In this document: positions 51,122-60,300 of the stretch, piece by piece
How the letters are laid out: every line of letters begins with the position of its first letter
How positions within the stretch are numbered: the stretch's first letter is position 1
From: Marinobacter lipolyticus SM19
GTDB lineage: Bacteria > Pseudomonadota > Gammaproteobacteria > Pseudomonadales > Oleiphilaceae
Assembly: GCF_000397065.2 (NCBI RefSeq)
Contig: NZ_KE007306.1
Span: forward strand, 1,070,873 to 1,134,872
Reading direction: 5' to 3'
DNA length: 64,000 bases
The notes under the pieces: model-generated
What the model was told of the DNA's origin: nothing
The model's database searches: none
The model's input: the letters and a program-made list of their open reading frames with translations, nothing else
Position numbers and translations under genes: made by a program

Positions 51122-52529
51122 TAACCTCCGGGCCGATATTCAGGTTGCGGTTGAGTGCCCTCAACGCCGTTCTCACTCCCTCCTCGATAACCGGATGATA
51201 GAACGGCATATCCAGCATCTCATTCACCGTCATCCGGCGTTGGGCTGACCACGCCAGCAGGTGGCTGATGTGCTCAGCCGCGGGGCCAAACATTTCCGCA
51301 CCAAGGAACTGGCCACTGCCCTGCTCACCATAGACCCGCAACAACCCTCGATTCCTGGCAATCACCCGGCTGCGTCCCTGATCCTCAAAAGATACCTCGC
51401 CAACGGCAAAACAGCCCTTGCAACGCTCGTCCACCTGATCGATGGTCAGCCCCACCGTTGCAATCTGCGGGTCAGTGAAAACCACCGCCAGCGGCGTGCG
51501 CCGCAGTCCCGCGCGGACATCCGGATAACGCCCGGCATTATCACCGGCAATTCGGCCCTCATCCGCGGCTTCATGGAGCAGCGGGGTGTCATTATTGGCG
51601 TCACCGGCAATAAAGATATGACTGTCGCCACACCTCATGGTGTACTGATTGAATAACGGCGCACCGCGCTCATCCAGCCCCAGCCCGGCGTTCTGGATAT
51701 CCATTTGGTCCAGATTCGGTTTGCGCCCGGTGGCTGCCAGTATGAAATCAAAAGTTTCAGTCGCCTCGTCTTTGTGCTGATCCGCGAAGGTGATAGCAAC
51801 CCCGTTGTCGGTGCAGACCACGGCTTTAACGTCTGCATCCGGGTCCAGCGGAAATTCCCGGTTGAAGGTTGTCAGGGCATAATCGCGGATTCGCTTATCG
51901 CGAATCGGGCCCACGGCGCCGCCAACACCGAACATGCGCACGCGAACACCCAGCCGGCTCAGCGCCTGCCCCAGCTCAAGACCGATGACCCCCGGCCCGA
52001 ACACCGCAACCGACGCTGGCAATTCCGCCCACTCAAAGATGTCATCGTTAACGATCAGGCGGTCCTTGGCCTCTTTCAGGAAACCCGGAATATTGGGGCG
52101 GGATCCCGTCGCCAGAACAACCCGGTCCGCAACAACTTCAACCTTTTCATCGACGACCAGGCAATGAGCATCCACAAACCGGGCATGTCCCCAAAGCCGA
52201 TGGGCCTCGGGCATCTCGTCGATGGTTTCCTGGACAAACCCGACAAAACGGTCACGCTCGCGGCGCACCCGCTCCAGAACGGCCTTGCCATCAATACGCA
52301 CTTCTCCGGGATCAACACCAAAAACCGGTCCCTGAGTCATCCCGTAGGCGCTGTCCGCTGCGGCAATCAGCAACTTGCTGGGCATACAGCCGACACGGGC
52401 GCACGTAGTGCCATAGTGGGCACCCTCAATCAGTACCAGGTTGTCGGTGTGCTTTCGCGCCGCGCGATAGGCTCCCATACCGGCAGTGCCTGCCCCGATA
52501 ATCGCGACGTCTACCTTGCGCCTATCCAT
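51087..52529 (-). CDS. dihydrolipoyl dehydrogenase-like pyridine nucleotide-disulfide oxidoreductase
   Basis: 480 aa. FAD motif VDVAIIGAGTAGMGAYRAA at the N-terminus; redox-active pair in CARVGC with C-x4-C spacing, followed by MPSK. NAD-binding motif VAVFGPGVIGLELGQALSRLG near 170-190, and the C-terminal dimer-interface HPVIEEGVRTALR with the active His-Glu. It is annotated as dihydrolipoamide dehydrogenase in similar genomes, but it stands apart from pyruvate or oxoglutarate dehydrogenase genes and ends in CMDCGPGG, so another disulfide or quinone substrate is possible. GGGAG precedes the ATG at 52529. Confidence 0.85.
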   Translation of the reverse strand: MDRRKVDVAIIGAGTAGMGAYRAARKHTDNLVLIEGAHYGTTCARVGCMPSKLLIAAADSAYGMTQGPVFGVDPGEVRIDGKAVLERVRRERDRFVGFVQETIDEMPEAHRLWGHARFVDAHCLVVDEKVEVVADRVVLATGSRPNIPGFLKEAKDRLIVNDDIFEWAELPASVAVFGPGVIGLELGQALSRLGVRVRMFGVGGAVGPIRDKRIRDYALTTFNREFPLDPDADVKAVVCTDNGVAITFADQHKDEATETFDFILAATGRKPNLDQMDIQNAGLGLDERGAPLFNQYTMRCGDSHIFIAGDANNDTPLLHEAADEGRIAGDNAGRYPDVRAGLRRTPLAVVFTDPQIATVGLTIDQVDERCKGCFAVGEVSFEDQGRSRVIARNRGLLRVYGEQGSGQFLGAEMFGPAAEHISHLLAWSAQRRMTVNEMLDMPFYHPVIEEGVRTALRALNRNLNIGPEVITRCMDCGPGG

Positions 52530-52679
52530 CACTGACTCTCCCGCTCATTGTGATTCACGTGAGTATAGCCGCCAGAATTAGTTGCGTTTGACACAGGATA
52601 TTTTCCTCGATCACTTATATCCTTGCGTCACCCGACATGCCTTTTCGATAACACCATGAGGTGGCGAGGAGAATAGAAT

Positions 52680-53351
52680 ATGCAGACCTATTGGGCCGAA
52701 TTCCTGACTGTTGCTGTGGTTCACCTGCTGGCGGTCGCCAGCCCGGGACCAGACTTTGCGGTCATGCTCCGCCAGGCATTGTGTCAGAGTCGTCGCAACG
52801 CACTGCTCACCGCTTCCGGCATAGGCATTGGAATTCTTGTACACGTCACCTATTCACTGCTGGGGATTGGCCTTCTCATTCAACAGTCGTTGCTGTTGTT
52901 CACTATTCTCAAGATTATTGGCGCGCTGTATCTGACTTGGATAGCAGTGCAGTGCCTGAGATCCCGGGCAGGCGGCATTCATGTTGAAGCGGGCAATGCG
53001 ACACCACAGGGCGGATTCTACGCGTTCAGACTCGGTTTCCTGACCAATGTATTGAACCCCAAGGCCACCCTGTTCTTCGTCTCGCTGTTTTCCGTGGTAA
53101 TCAGTCCGGACACCCCCATCGCGCTGCAAACCACCTACGGCATTTATATGGCCGTAGCCACGGGCCTGTGGTTCGCGCTGGTCGCCAGCTTCTTCACCCT
53201 GACGAGGGTGCGACGCGGCTTTAACCGGTTCGGCCACTGGCTCGACCGGATGATGGGCGGTGTGCTGTTGCTTCTGGCCGGGCAACTGCTGTTTTCTACA
53301 GTGAGCGGATCAGAGCCTCCGTCTGGGCCCAGCCAATACACGGATCGGTAA
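52680..53351 (+). CDS. LysE family amino-acid exporter
   Basis: 223 aa with about six membrane segments. The family motif VASPGPDFAVMLRQAL lies near residues 19-34. LysE/RhtB proteins export amino acids or homoserine lactones. GGAG precedes the ATG at 52680. Its last 56 bases overlap the coding end of aroG on the other strand (53296-53351), an unusually deep convergent overlap. Confidence 0.87.
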   Translation: MQTYWAEFLTVAVVHLLAVASPGPDFAVMLRQALCQSRRNALLTASGIGIGILVHVTYSLLGIGLLIQQSLLLFTILKIIGALYLTWIAVQCLRSRAGGIHVEAGNATPQGGFYAFRLGFLTNVLNPKATLFFVSLFSVVISPDTPIALQTTYGIYMAVATGLWFALVASFFTLTRVRRGFNRFGHWLDRMMGGVLLLLAGQLLFSTVSGSEPPSGPSQYTDR

Positions 53352-54357
53352 TGGAGCATCCGTATATGAGATCGGTGCCGTCGTTCTGGCGGCCCGGCTC
53401 CAGGAAGCTTTCCAGCATCAGGCCCCGAATGCAGTTGTTGCCGGCGGCTCGCTGGGCCACGACCTCCCGCGCAATATCCAGCTGACGATCCGCCTGCTTG
53501 CAGGCATTATCGTGACTGCAGTCCACCATGACAGCAGTGGACACGCCGGCGCCGGACAGTGACTCAATGGCCTGGCCAATGCTGTCGGCATCGTAGTTGG
53601 TAATGCCTCGCCCGCCCCTCAGGACCAGATGGGTATCCGGGTTGCCCTCGGTGGTGATCATGGCCGGGGCCCCCGTGCTGGCAATACCCATGTGGTGGTG
53701 CGGATGAGCGGCGGATTTCATGGCGTTGATCGCCACCGTTACGCCCCCGTCCGTGCCGTTCTTGAAGCCCACCGGCATCGGCAGACCGCTGACCAGCTCC
53801 CGGTGCACCTGGGATTCCGTGGTTCGCGCGCCAATCGCGCTCCAGCTGATCAGATCGCCGAGGTAATCCATCGCGAATGGACTGAGGGCTTCAGTCGCCA
53901 GCGGCAGACCGGATTCCGCCAGGTTCAATAGCAGCCGGCGTGACCGCACCAGCCCCTCGTTGAGGTTACCGGTTCCGGTGCGATCCGGGTCGTACAACAG
54001 TCCTTTCCAGCCCACGGTGGTTCTGGGCTTTTCCAGGTAGGCGCGCATCACGATCAGGAAGCGGTCACTGACAGACGCTGCGAGTTCCTGAAGCTTGTCT
54101 GCGTATTCCAGCGCGGCCACCTCATCGTGAATTGAGCACGGCCCGATCACAATCAGCGTGCGCGGGTCGTCACCGTTAAGCACCCGGCGGATATCGTCGC
54201 GATGGCGAAGTATCTGCTGTTCGATGTCTGGCGCCAGTGGCAGACGGGTCCTCAGCTCTGACGCTGTCGGAAGAATCTCTTCCCTGCGCTTGGGGGCAGT
54301 GGCACTCCCGGCGCTGGCCCGGTCACTCAGGGCGTCGATATTCAGAGGCATGTTCAT
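53296..54357 (-). CDS. aroG: 3-deoxy-7-phosphoheptulonate synthase (AroF/G/H type I)
   Basis: 353 aa, full length for the type I alpha enzyme. It condenses phosphoenolpyruvate and erythrose 4-phosphate, the entry to the shikimate pathway. Seen: LIVIGPCSIHDEVAALEYADKL, MRAYLEKPRTTVGWKGL, WSAIGARTTESQVHRELVSG and VMVDCSHDNACK. Feedback specificity (Phe, Tyr or Trp) cannot be read with certainty. The upstream region holds a leader peptide with a run of aromatic codons and a strong attenuator, predicting control by aromatic amino acid supply. The gene is named for the family; aroF or aroH would be equally possible. Confidence 0.93.
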   Translation of the reverse strand: MNMPLNIDALSDRASAGSATAPKRREEILPTASELRTRLPLAPDIEQQILRHRDDIRRVLNGDDPRTLIVIGPCSIHDEVAALEYADKLQELAASVSDRFLIVMRAYLEKPRTTVGWKGLLYDPDRTGTGNLNEGLVRSRRLLLNLAESGLPLATEALSPFAMDYLGDLISWSAIGARTTESQVHRELVSGLPMPVGFKNGTDGGVTVAINAMKSAAHPHHHMGIASTGAPAMITTEGNPDTHLVLRGGRGITNYDADSIGQAIESLSGAGVSTAVMVDCSHDNACKQADRQLDIAREVVAQRAAGNNCIRGLMLESFLEPGRQNDGTDLIYGCSITDPCIGWAQTEALIRSL

Positions 54358-54388
54358 GTCAGTTTTCCGTTTCCCTGTGTCAGAATCA

Positions 54389-54424
54389 AAAAAGCCCCGG
54401 CTGGGCTACCAGTCGGGGCTTTTT
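54389..54424 (-). terminator. attenuator terminator upstream of aroG
   Basis: On the minus strand, 54424 to 54389: AAAAAGCCCCG pairs with CGGGGCTTTTT, and an inner CTGG/CCAG extends the stem with one wobble to about 11 GC-rich pairs plus the A/T flank. It ends about 30 bases before the aroG start and after the leader peptide, so it controls rather than ends transcription. Confidence 0.85.
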
Positions 54425-54433
54425 GAGTCCGGT

Positions 54434-54459
54434 GGCAGCCTGGGTTTTGCCGGGCTGCC
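54434..54459 (-). promoter_or_regulatory. alternative hairpin in the aroG leader
   Basis: GGCAGCC (54434-54440) is the exact complement of GGCTGCC (54453-54459). It lies between the leader-peptide stop and the terminator. The segment 54449-54456 could instead pair with the far arm of the terminator, making this a candidate switch between antitermination and termination. Confidence 0.5.
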
Positions 54460-54486
54460 TTCCTCGTAATTCAGTCGATGAAGATC

Positions 54487-54633
54487 TTATGGGCGGCCCT
54501 GGCTCTGGCTAAAATAAAAGCCATAACCAAACCACCAGAAAAACACAGCAGCGACCGAAGCTGTCGGTTTCGCACCGAAAGCTTTCAGAACATTCAATTG
54601 ACAGATCGCGTGTGTAGTCTTCATGCTTTTCAA
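54487..54633 (-). CDS. aroG leader peptide rich in Phe, Trp and Tyr
   Basis: A 45- to 48-aa frame ending 130 bases before aroG. Its C-terminal part reads VFFWWFGYGFYF: five Phe, two Trp and two Tyr within twelve codons, then SQSQGRP and stop. A TTG at 54633 lies six bases after GGAGG; the ATG at 54624 is in the same frame but poorly spaced. Downstream come a competing hairpin and a strong terminator, the classic layout of ribosome-mediated attenuation as in trpL and pheL. Shortage of any of the three charged tRNAs would stall the ribosome here and allow aroG transcription. A longer open frame to 54807 exists but lacks support. Confidence 0.8.
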   Translation of the reverse strand: MKSMKTTHAICQLNVLKAFGAKPTASVAAVFFWWFGYGFYFSQSQGRP

Positions 54634-54639
54634 TATATA

Positions 54640-54670
54640 CCTCCGGTTTTCGGCTTTGCAACCCGCAAAC
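54640..54670 (-). promoter_or_regulatory. possible aroG leader promoter
   Basis: On the minus strand, TTGCAA is followed after 16-18 bases by TATATA/TATATT just upstream of the leader peptide. It overlaps the leader's GGAGG, so if used, the mRNA would be nearly leaderless; another promoter further upstream is possible. Confidence 0.35.
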
Positions 54671-54679
54671 CCGATTTTT

Positions 54680-55498
54680 ATGGAAACTTTTGCCGTGACT
54701 GCGATAAAAACCGAACAGACGATCACCCGGAGTGTGCTGGCAATCGTGACCCTGTGGGTATCGGTCATCATTCCTCCATCCGCACTGGCGGCAGCTGAGG
54801 CCCGCACCTACCAGCTCAATAACCGCTCCTCTGAGCAAATTGCTGAGCAAATCAGAGCGTTGTACCCGGATGACCAGGTCGCCATTACCGCCAGGGGACA
54901 GCAGATGATCGTGCGCGGGGAGCCCGAGGTGTTGGACGAAATTGGTTCCCTGGTGCAAACCATGGACGTTGCCCCGGTACAGATGCGGATCACCGTGCGG
55001 TCCAGTAGCAACCTGGACGCCAAAAGTGGCGGTGGCGGCATTGCCGTGAACAATGGTCAGGCCCGCGCCACTATTGAACGCAAGGTCACTACCACGCGCC
55101 GCAACCAGGAACGCACCCTGGTGGTTCAGGATGGTCAGTCAGCCCATATCCATTCCGGACAGGTTCGAACCGTCCCCATCGCCATCCAGGGAGGGCGCAA
55201 CCCTGCAGCGATCCTTGGGCAGATAGAGACACGCAGTGGCTTCCTGGTCAGCCCACAGGTTATTTCCGATCAGACCATTGAACTCAACATTGTCTCATTC
55301 GAGGAAGATCCGGCGGATGACATCCCCGGCTATGAAACCGAGGCCTTGATAACCATTCGCCGGGTGGAACCCGGGCAATGGGTCGAACTTGGCAGTACTC
55401 GAAGCAACCAGGCCAGCAACCACTCGGGCATTACCTATCAGGTTGGCGGCGACCAAAGGGAAAACCAGACCATTGAAGTTCGCGTAGAGCTGCTCTGA
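54680..55498 (+). CDS. secretin N-domain-like periplasmic protein
   Basis: About 272 aa from ATG 54680, but no ribosome site is clear and GTG starts at 54733 or 54744 would also keep the signal peptide (LAIVTLWVSVIIPPSALAAAEA). The mature start ARTYQLNNRSSEQIAEQIRALYPDDQVAITARGQQMIVRGEPEVLDEI resembles the NolW/secretin N-domain fold, as do the later QMRITVRSS and QTIELNIVSFEED. No beta-barrel secretin domain follows, so it is not a pore by itself. No type II or IV secretion genes are near. Its promoter region overlaps the aroG leader on the other strand. Confidence 0.65.
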   Translation: METFAVTAIKTEQTITRSVLAIVTLWVSVIIPPSALAAAEARTYQLNNRSSEQIAEQIRALYPDDQVAITARGQQMIVRGEPEVLDEIGSLVQTMDVAPVQMRITVRSSSNLDAKSGGGGIAVNNGQARATIERKVTTTRRNQERTLVVQDGQSAHIHSGQVRTVPIAIQGGRNPAAILGQIETRSGFLVSPQVISDQTIELNIVSFEEDPADDIPGYETEALITIRRVEPGQWVELGSTRSNQASNHSGITYQVGGDQRENQTIEVRVELL

Positions 55499-55501
55499 CT
55501 C

Positions 55502-56026
55502 TTACGCAGCCCCTTTGCGCGATGCCAGTAAGGTCGCTTTTGCTTCATTGACCTGGGCAGCCAGGTAATCATTACCACCACGGTCGGGATGAATTTTCTG
55601 CATCAGTCGCCGGTGCGCCATGATCACCTCGTCGTCGGAACAGTCAGGAGCCACGCCGAGGATATCGCAGGCTTCACGCACGGACATCTCCCCTGTACCG
55701 CGCCGTTGCCCGGCACCGCCAGACCGGGCACCCCCAGCGCCGGCGCCATCATTGCCCGACGGTTGCTGTTGACGGTACATCCGGTTCATCATAGGCGCGA
55801 ATTTCAACAACGCTGGCAGTTTTCGCAATAAAGGCACCAGCGCCGCCACGGCTGCCGTCAATACATGGACGCGTCCGGTCAGCACCATAAAGAGAAGCAC
55901 AGCACCACCGACCACCAACACCATCTTCCAGGTGGCCGCCTTTTTCTTCTCCGCTGACAACGCTCCCCACTGCTTCAGTATGACAAATACTGCAGCCGCC
56001 AAGGCAATACCCAATATCCAATGCAT
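55502..56026 (-). CDS. membrane-anchored J-domain protein
   Basis: 174 aa. Two hydrophobic segments (about 1-18 and 33-68) are followed by a Gly-rich linker (about 88-112) and a C-terminal J-domain with the IHPDRGG motif (HPD) that stimulates DnaK. The layout resembles TIM14/Pam18-like bacterial J-proteins, which place Hsp70 at the membrane. It converges with the secretin-like gene (three-base gap). A palindrome, TTACGGT-N5-ACCGTAA, lies 12 bases upstream of its start. Confidence 0.82.
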   Translation of the reverse strand: MHWILGIALAAAVFVILKQWGALSAEKKKAATWKMVLVVGGAVLLFMVLTGRVHVLTAAVAALVPLLRKLPALLKFAPMMNRMYRQQQPSGNDGAGAGGARSGGAGQRRGTGEMSVREACDILGVAPDCSDDEVIMAHRRLMQKIHPDRGGNDYLAAQVNEAKATLLASRKGAA

Positions 56027-56037
56027 AGTGTAATCCC

Positions 56038-56056
56038 TTACGGTTTACTACCGTAA
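56038..56056. promoter_or_regulatory. TetR-type inverted repeat between J-domain gene and RND operon
   Basis: TTACGGT (56038-56044) and ACCGTAA (56050-56056) are exact complements with a five-base spacer. It could control the divergent RND efflux operon (start 56235) or the J-domain gene (start 56026). No regulator gene is adjacent. Confidence 0.45.
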
Positions 56057-56234
56057 AACTGGCACTCTACCGATGACAAAACACCCTGATTTTGTATAGG
56101 ATGCTACGTTATTCTTTGCGATTAAGAGTCAATTACAAACTCTCCATTAAAGATAAGCAGGGACAATCGCCAACAGGCCTGACCGGCCACATTTGGCGAT
56201 TTCCAAATGGACACTGATACCCAGGACCTGAATT

Positions 56235-57338
56235 ATGCGCACGGCTTCCCGTTTCCTGATCGTCATTATCTTCCTTGGCGTAGTGCTTGGTGGCATTTTC
56301 GGCTACAAATTTTACCAGTTCGGTCAGCTTAAAGAGCAATTGTCACAGCCACAACCACCGGCACAGATTTCCACTACCCAGGCAAAAAGTGTCCGCTGGA
56401 CACCCGCAGTCAAGGCCGTGGGGAGTGTTGAAGCCATTAATGGCATTGAAGTAGCCAATGAGGTTCCGGGTGTCATTGAACAAATTGGCTTTGAATCCGG
56501 CGATACCGTCTCCAAAGGCGATATCCTGATCCGCCTGGATGCCGCCATCGACGAAGCGGCGTTGCGGACTCGTCGTGCCGAAGCCCAACTGGCGGAACAG
56601 GAGTTCAAGCGGATATCCGACCTGCTTCCGAAACGCGCGGTATCACAATCCCAGTTCGACGAAGCCAAAGCGAATGTTGATGCTGCCCGCGCCCGGGTCA
56701 ATGAAGCGGAAGCCCAGCTGAACAAGAAAGTGATTCGAGCTCCCTTCGATGGCACCCTCGGCCTTCGCATGGTGGACCAGGGCGAGTATATCCCCACCGG
56801 TACGCCGATTGTCGAAATCAACATGCTGAATCCCATCTATGTGGATTATACGTTGTCCGAGAAGGACCTTCCGAAGATCGCAACCGGCTATGACGTGACG
56901 GCTACGGTCGCCGCGATTCCGGGACAAACGTTCGACGGAAAGGTCAGCGCCATCAACACCTCGGTCAACCCTGAAACCCGGACCGTGCGAATTCGTGCCA
57001 CGCTGGCGAATCCTGAAAATGCCCTGCGGCCCGGCATGTTCACCACCATCCTGACCAACCAACCGGAGGATCGCGACATTGTCACTGTGCCCCGGACCGC
57101 GATCTCCTATAACACGTACGGTGACTTTGTCTTCGTGGTGGAAGAGAACGAGGAAGGTGACTTGATCGTCAACCGCCGGACGGTTCAGACCGGCGAAATT
57201 CGTGACGGCCGTGTTGCTGTGGAAGCTGGCCTGAAAGTGGGCGAAGAAGTGGTCGCCAAGGGCCTGCTGAGACTCCGCGCCGGACAACGGGTGGAAGTGC
57301 AGAAAAGCGATAACAAGCCGGCGGAGGCGTCAGAATAA
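56235..57338 (+). CDS. RND efflux periplasmic adaptor (membrane fusion protein)
   Basis: 367 aa. One N-terminal membrane segment (RFLIVIIFLGVVLGGIFGYKFYQF) anchors it without a lipobox. A biotinyl-lipoyl-like domain is split around a coiled coil: VANEVPGVIEQIGFESGDTVSKGDILIRLD and KKVIRAPFDGTLGLRMVDQGEYI flank the helical hairpin (about 105-165). A beta-barrel and membrane-proximal domain follow. It bridges the permease and an outer-membrane channel, likely TolC-like and encoded elsewhere. It ends in TAATG with the permease, so the two are coupled. AGGA precedes the ATG. Confidence 0.93.
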   Translation: MRTASRFLIVIIFLGVVLGGIFGYKFYQFGQLKEQLSQPQPPAQISTTQAKSVRWTPAVKAVGSVEAINGIEVANEVPGVIEQIGFESGDTVSKGDILIRLDAAIDEAALRTRRAEAQLAEQEFKRISDLLPKRAVSQSQFDEAKANVDAARARVNEAEAQLNKKVIRAPFDGTLGLRMVDQGEYIPTGTPIVEINMLNPIYVDYTLSEKDLPKIATGYDVTATVAAIPGQTFDGKVSAINTSVNPETRTVRIRATLANPENALRPGMFTTILTNQPEDRDIVTVPRTAISYNTYGDFVFVVEENEEGDLIVNRRTVQTGEIRDGRVAVEAGLKVGEEVVAKGLLRLRAGQRVEVQKSDNKPAEASE

Positions 57339-60300
57339 TGCGTTTCACCGACATATTCATCCACCGCCCCGTCCTGGCGACGGTGGTCAGCCTGCTGATC
57401 CTGCTGCTCGGTGCCAGGGCGGCCATGGAAATGGAAATTCGCCAGTATCCCGAACTGGAGAGCACCACCGTTACCGTGACCACCGCCTATCCTGGTGCCA
57501 GTTCGGACCTGGTTAAGGGCTTTATCACCACCCCGCTGCAACAGGCCATGGCCGAAGCCAGCGGCATAGACTATCTGACCTCCACCAGCTCTCAGGGCCG
57601 CTCCACCATCGAAGCCAAGATGGTGCTGAACTACGATGCCAACGCGGCACTGGCGGAGATCCAGGCCAAGGTAGCCAGTCAGAGGAACGTGCTGCCGGCA
57701 GACGCCCAGGACCCGGTGATTTCCTCCACCACCGGCGACTCAACGGCGCTGATGTACATTGCTTTCTACGGCAATGAACTGAAAGTGCCACAGATTACGG
57801 ATTACCTGACACGGGTCGTCCAGCCAAAACTCCAGGCTTTGTCCGGCGTTGGCAAGGCGGACCTGCTGGGACGTAAATTTGCCTTGCGCGCCTGGCTTGA
57901 CCCGGAGCGACTATCCGCGGTCGACATGACGCCTCAGGAAGTGGTCCAGGTCCTGTTACAAAACAATTACCAGGCTGCCGTGGGTAACACCGAAGGCAAA
58001 TACACCAAGATCAGCATGACCAGCGACACCGACGTGGGAGACCCGAACCAGTTCCGGGAACTGGTGGTCAAGGAATCCGATGGCTCGCTGATCCGGTTAA
58101 AGGACATTGCCCGGGTAGAACTGGGATCAGAAACCTATGACCAACTGGCGCTCTACAAGGGCCAGCCCGCGACCTACGTCGCCATTGAACTGTCTCCAGG
58201 GGCCAACCCGCTGACGGTTGCCGAGCTGGTAAAAAACGAGCTGCCAGATATCGAGAGCCAGTTGCCCTCCGGCCTCAATGTCCGACTGGCCTACGATGCC
58301 TCTGACTTTATTGACAGCTCCATCAACGAAGTTATCCAGACTCTCCTGGAAGCAATACTCATCGTACTGGTTGTCGTATTCTTGTGCCTGGGTTCGATCC
58401 GCGCCGCAGTGGTACCGTCCGTTGCTGTGCCCCTGTCGCTGATCGGCGGTGCCTTCGTCATGCTGATGATGGGATTCTCGCTAAACCTGCTGACGCTGCT
58501 GTCCATGGTGCTTGCCATCGGCCTGGTGGTGGACGACGCCATTATCATGGTGGAGAACGTGCATCGTCACATCGAACAGGGGGAATCCCGGTTTGACGCC
58601 GCCATCAACGGTGCCCGGGAAATGGCCGTACCCATCATCGCCATGACCACCACACTGGTGGCCGTCTATGCGCCCATCGGTTTCATGGGCGGGCTGGTTG
58701 GTTCGCTGTTCACCGAGTTTGCCTTCACCCTGGCGGGCACTGTGGTGATTTCAGGCATTGTCGCACTGACACTTTCACCCATGCTGTCTGGAAAGATCCT
58801 CAAACCCCATGGCAATCCTGGACGCTTCGAGAAACTGGTGGAGCACACATTCAACGGGCTCGCCAATGGGTATAAAAGGGCGTTGAGTTCCCTCATGGCA
58901 ACCAAGTCCGTTGTGATCTTCTTTGCCCTGGTGGTGCTGGCCTCCATTTACTTCATGGCCATGATGAGCCAGAGCGAACTGGCCCCCACCGAGGACCAGG
59001 GCATCCTGTTCTATCAGGGACTAGCGCCCCAGACGGCAACCCTGGACTACCTGGAGGAACACGGGGACGAAGTGCTGGAACACATGGAACAGGTTCCCGG
59101 CTACAACGAAGACTTCATGATTTTGGGAATTACAGCGCCCAACGCTGTCTTCGGCGGGTTCAAGATGGCGCCCTGGGAAGACCGCGAGGTCAGCCAGTTT
59201 GAAGTACAGCCTCAGCTAGATGGAGCACTCAAGCAAGTCACCGGATTGCAGACAGCGGTGTTTCCGCGGCCATCCTTGCCCGGTTCCGGTGGCGGTCTGC
59301 CGTTCCAGTTTGTCATTACCACCGGGGAAGACTACGAACGCCTTAACGACGTTGCCAATGAAATGCTCAACAAGGCAATGGCCAGTGGCAACTTCATGTT
59401 CCTGCAAAAATCCATCGACTTTGATCGACCGATAACCCGTATCAAAGTCGACCGTGACCGGGTCGCGGACCTGGGACTGTCAATGCAGGACGTGGGGCAA
59501 GCGATGTCCAGCATGCTCGGCGGCGGTTACATCAACCGATTCAACATGGAAGGTCGCTCCTATCAGGTAATCCCGCAAGTCGAAAGGGATTTCCGCATGG
59601 ATTCGGACGCACTCAATGACTATTACATCCGGGCCGATAACGGCCAGTTGGTCCCTCTCGGCAGCGTGATCAGCTTTGAGCACGATGTGGAACCTTCCCA
59701 ACGCACCCAGTTCAACCAGTTGAACTCGCTGACACTGCAGGGCGTCGTGATGCCCGGAGTTACCGTGGGGGATGCCATGGCGTTCATGGAATCCACCGCG
59801 GAGGAGACATTCCCCCTGGGCTTCACCTTCGATTACACCGGACAATCCCGACAGTTCGCCAACCAGGGCAGCGCACTGGTCGTGACCTTCTTCCTGTCGC
59901 TGCTGGTGATCTACCTGGTGCTCGCCGCCCAGTTCGAAAGCTGGCGTGATCCGTTCATCATCCTGGTCTCGGTGCCCATGTCCGTGGCCGGCGCCATGGC
60001 GTTCATTGTGCTGGGCTTCGCCACCATGAACATCTACACCCAGGTCGGGCTGATCACCCTGATCGGTGTAGTATCCAAAAACGGTATCCTGATTGTAGAG
60101 TTCGCCAACTCCCTCCAGGTCGACCGGGGGCTGAGCAAGCGGGAGGCAGTGATCGAAGCAGCAGCTATCCGGTTACGGCCCATCATCATGACGTCACTGG
60201 CGCTGATCTTTGCCATGGTGCCGCTGTTGATCGCGATTGGCCCTGGCGCGGAAAGCCGCTTTGCTATTGGCCTGACCATAAGCGCCGGCCTTGGAATCGG

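Noticed and set aside
54634..54807. Extending the aroG leader frame upstream to 54807 as a 106-aa protein
   Set aside because: The upstream part overlaps the signal-peptide region of the divergent secretin-like gene and lacks a ribosome site; the GGAGG-TTG at 54633 explains the leader better.
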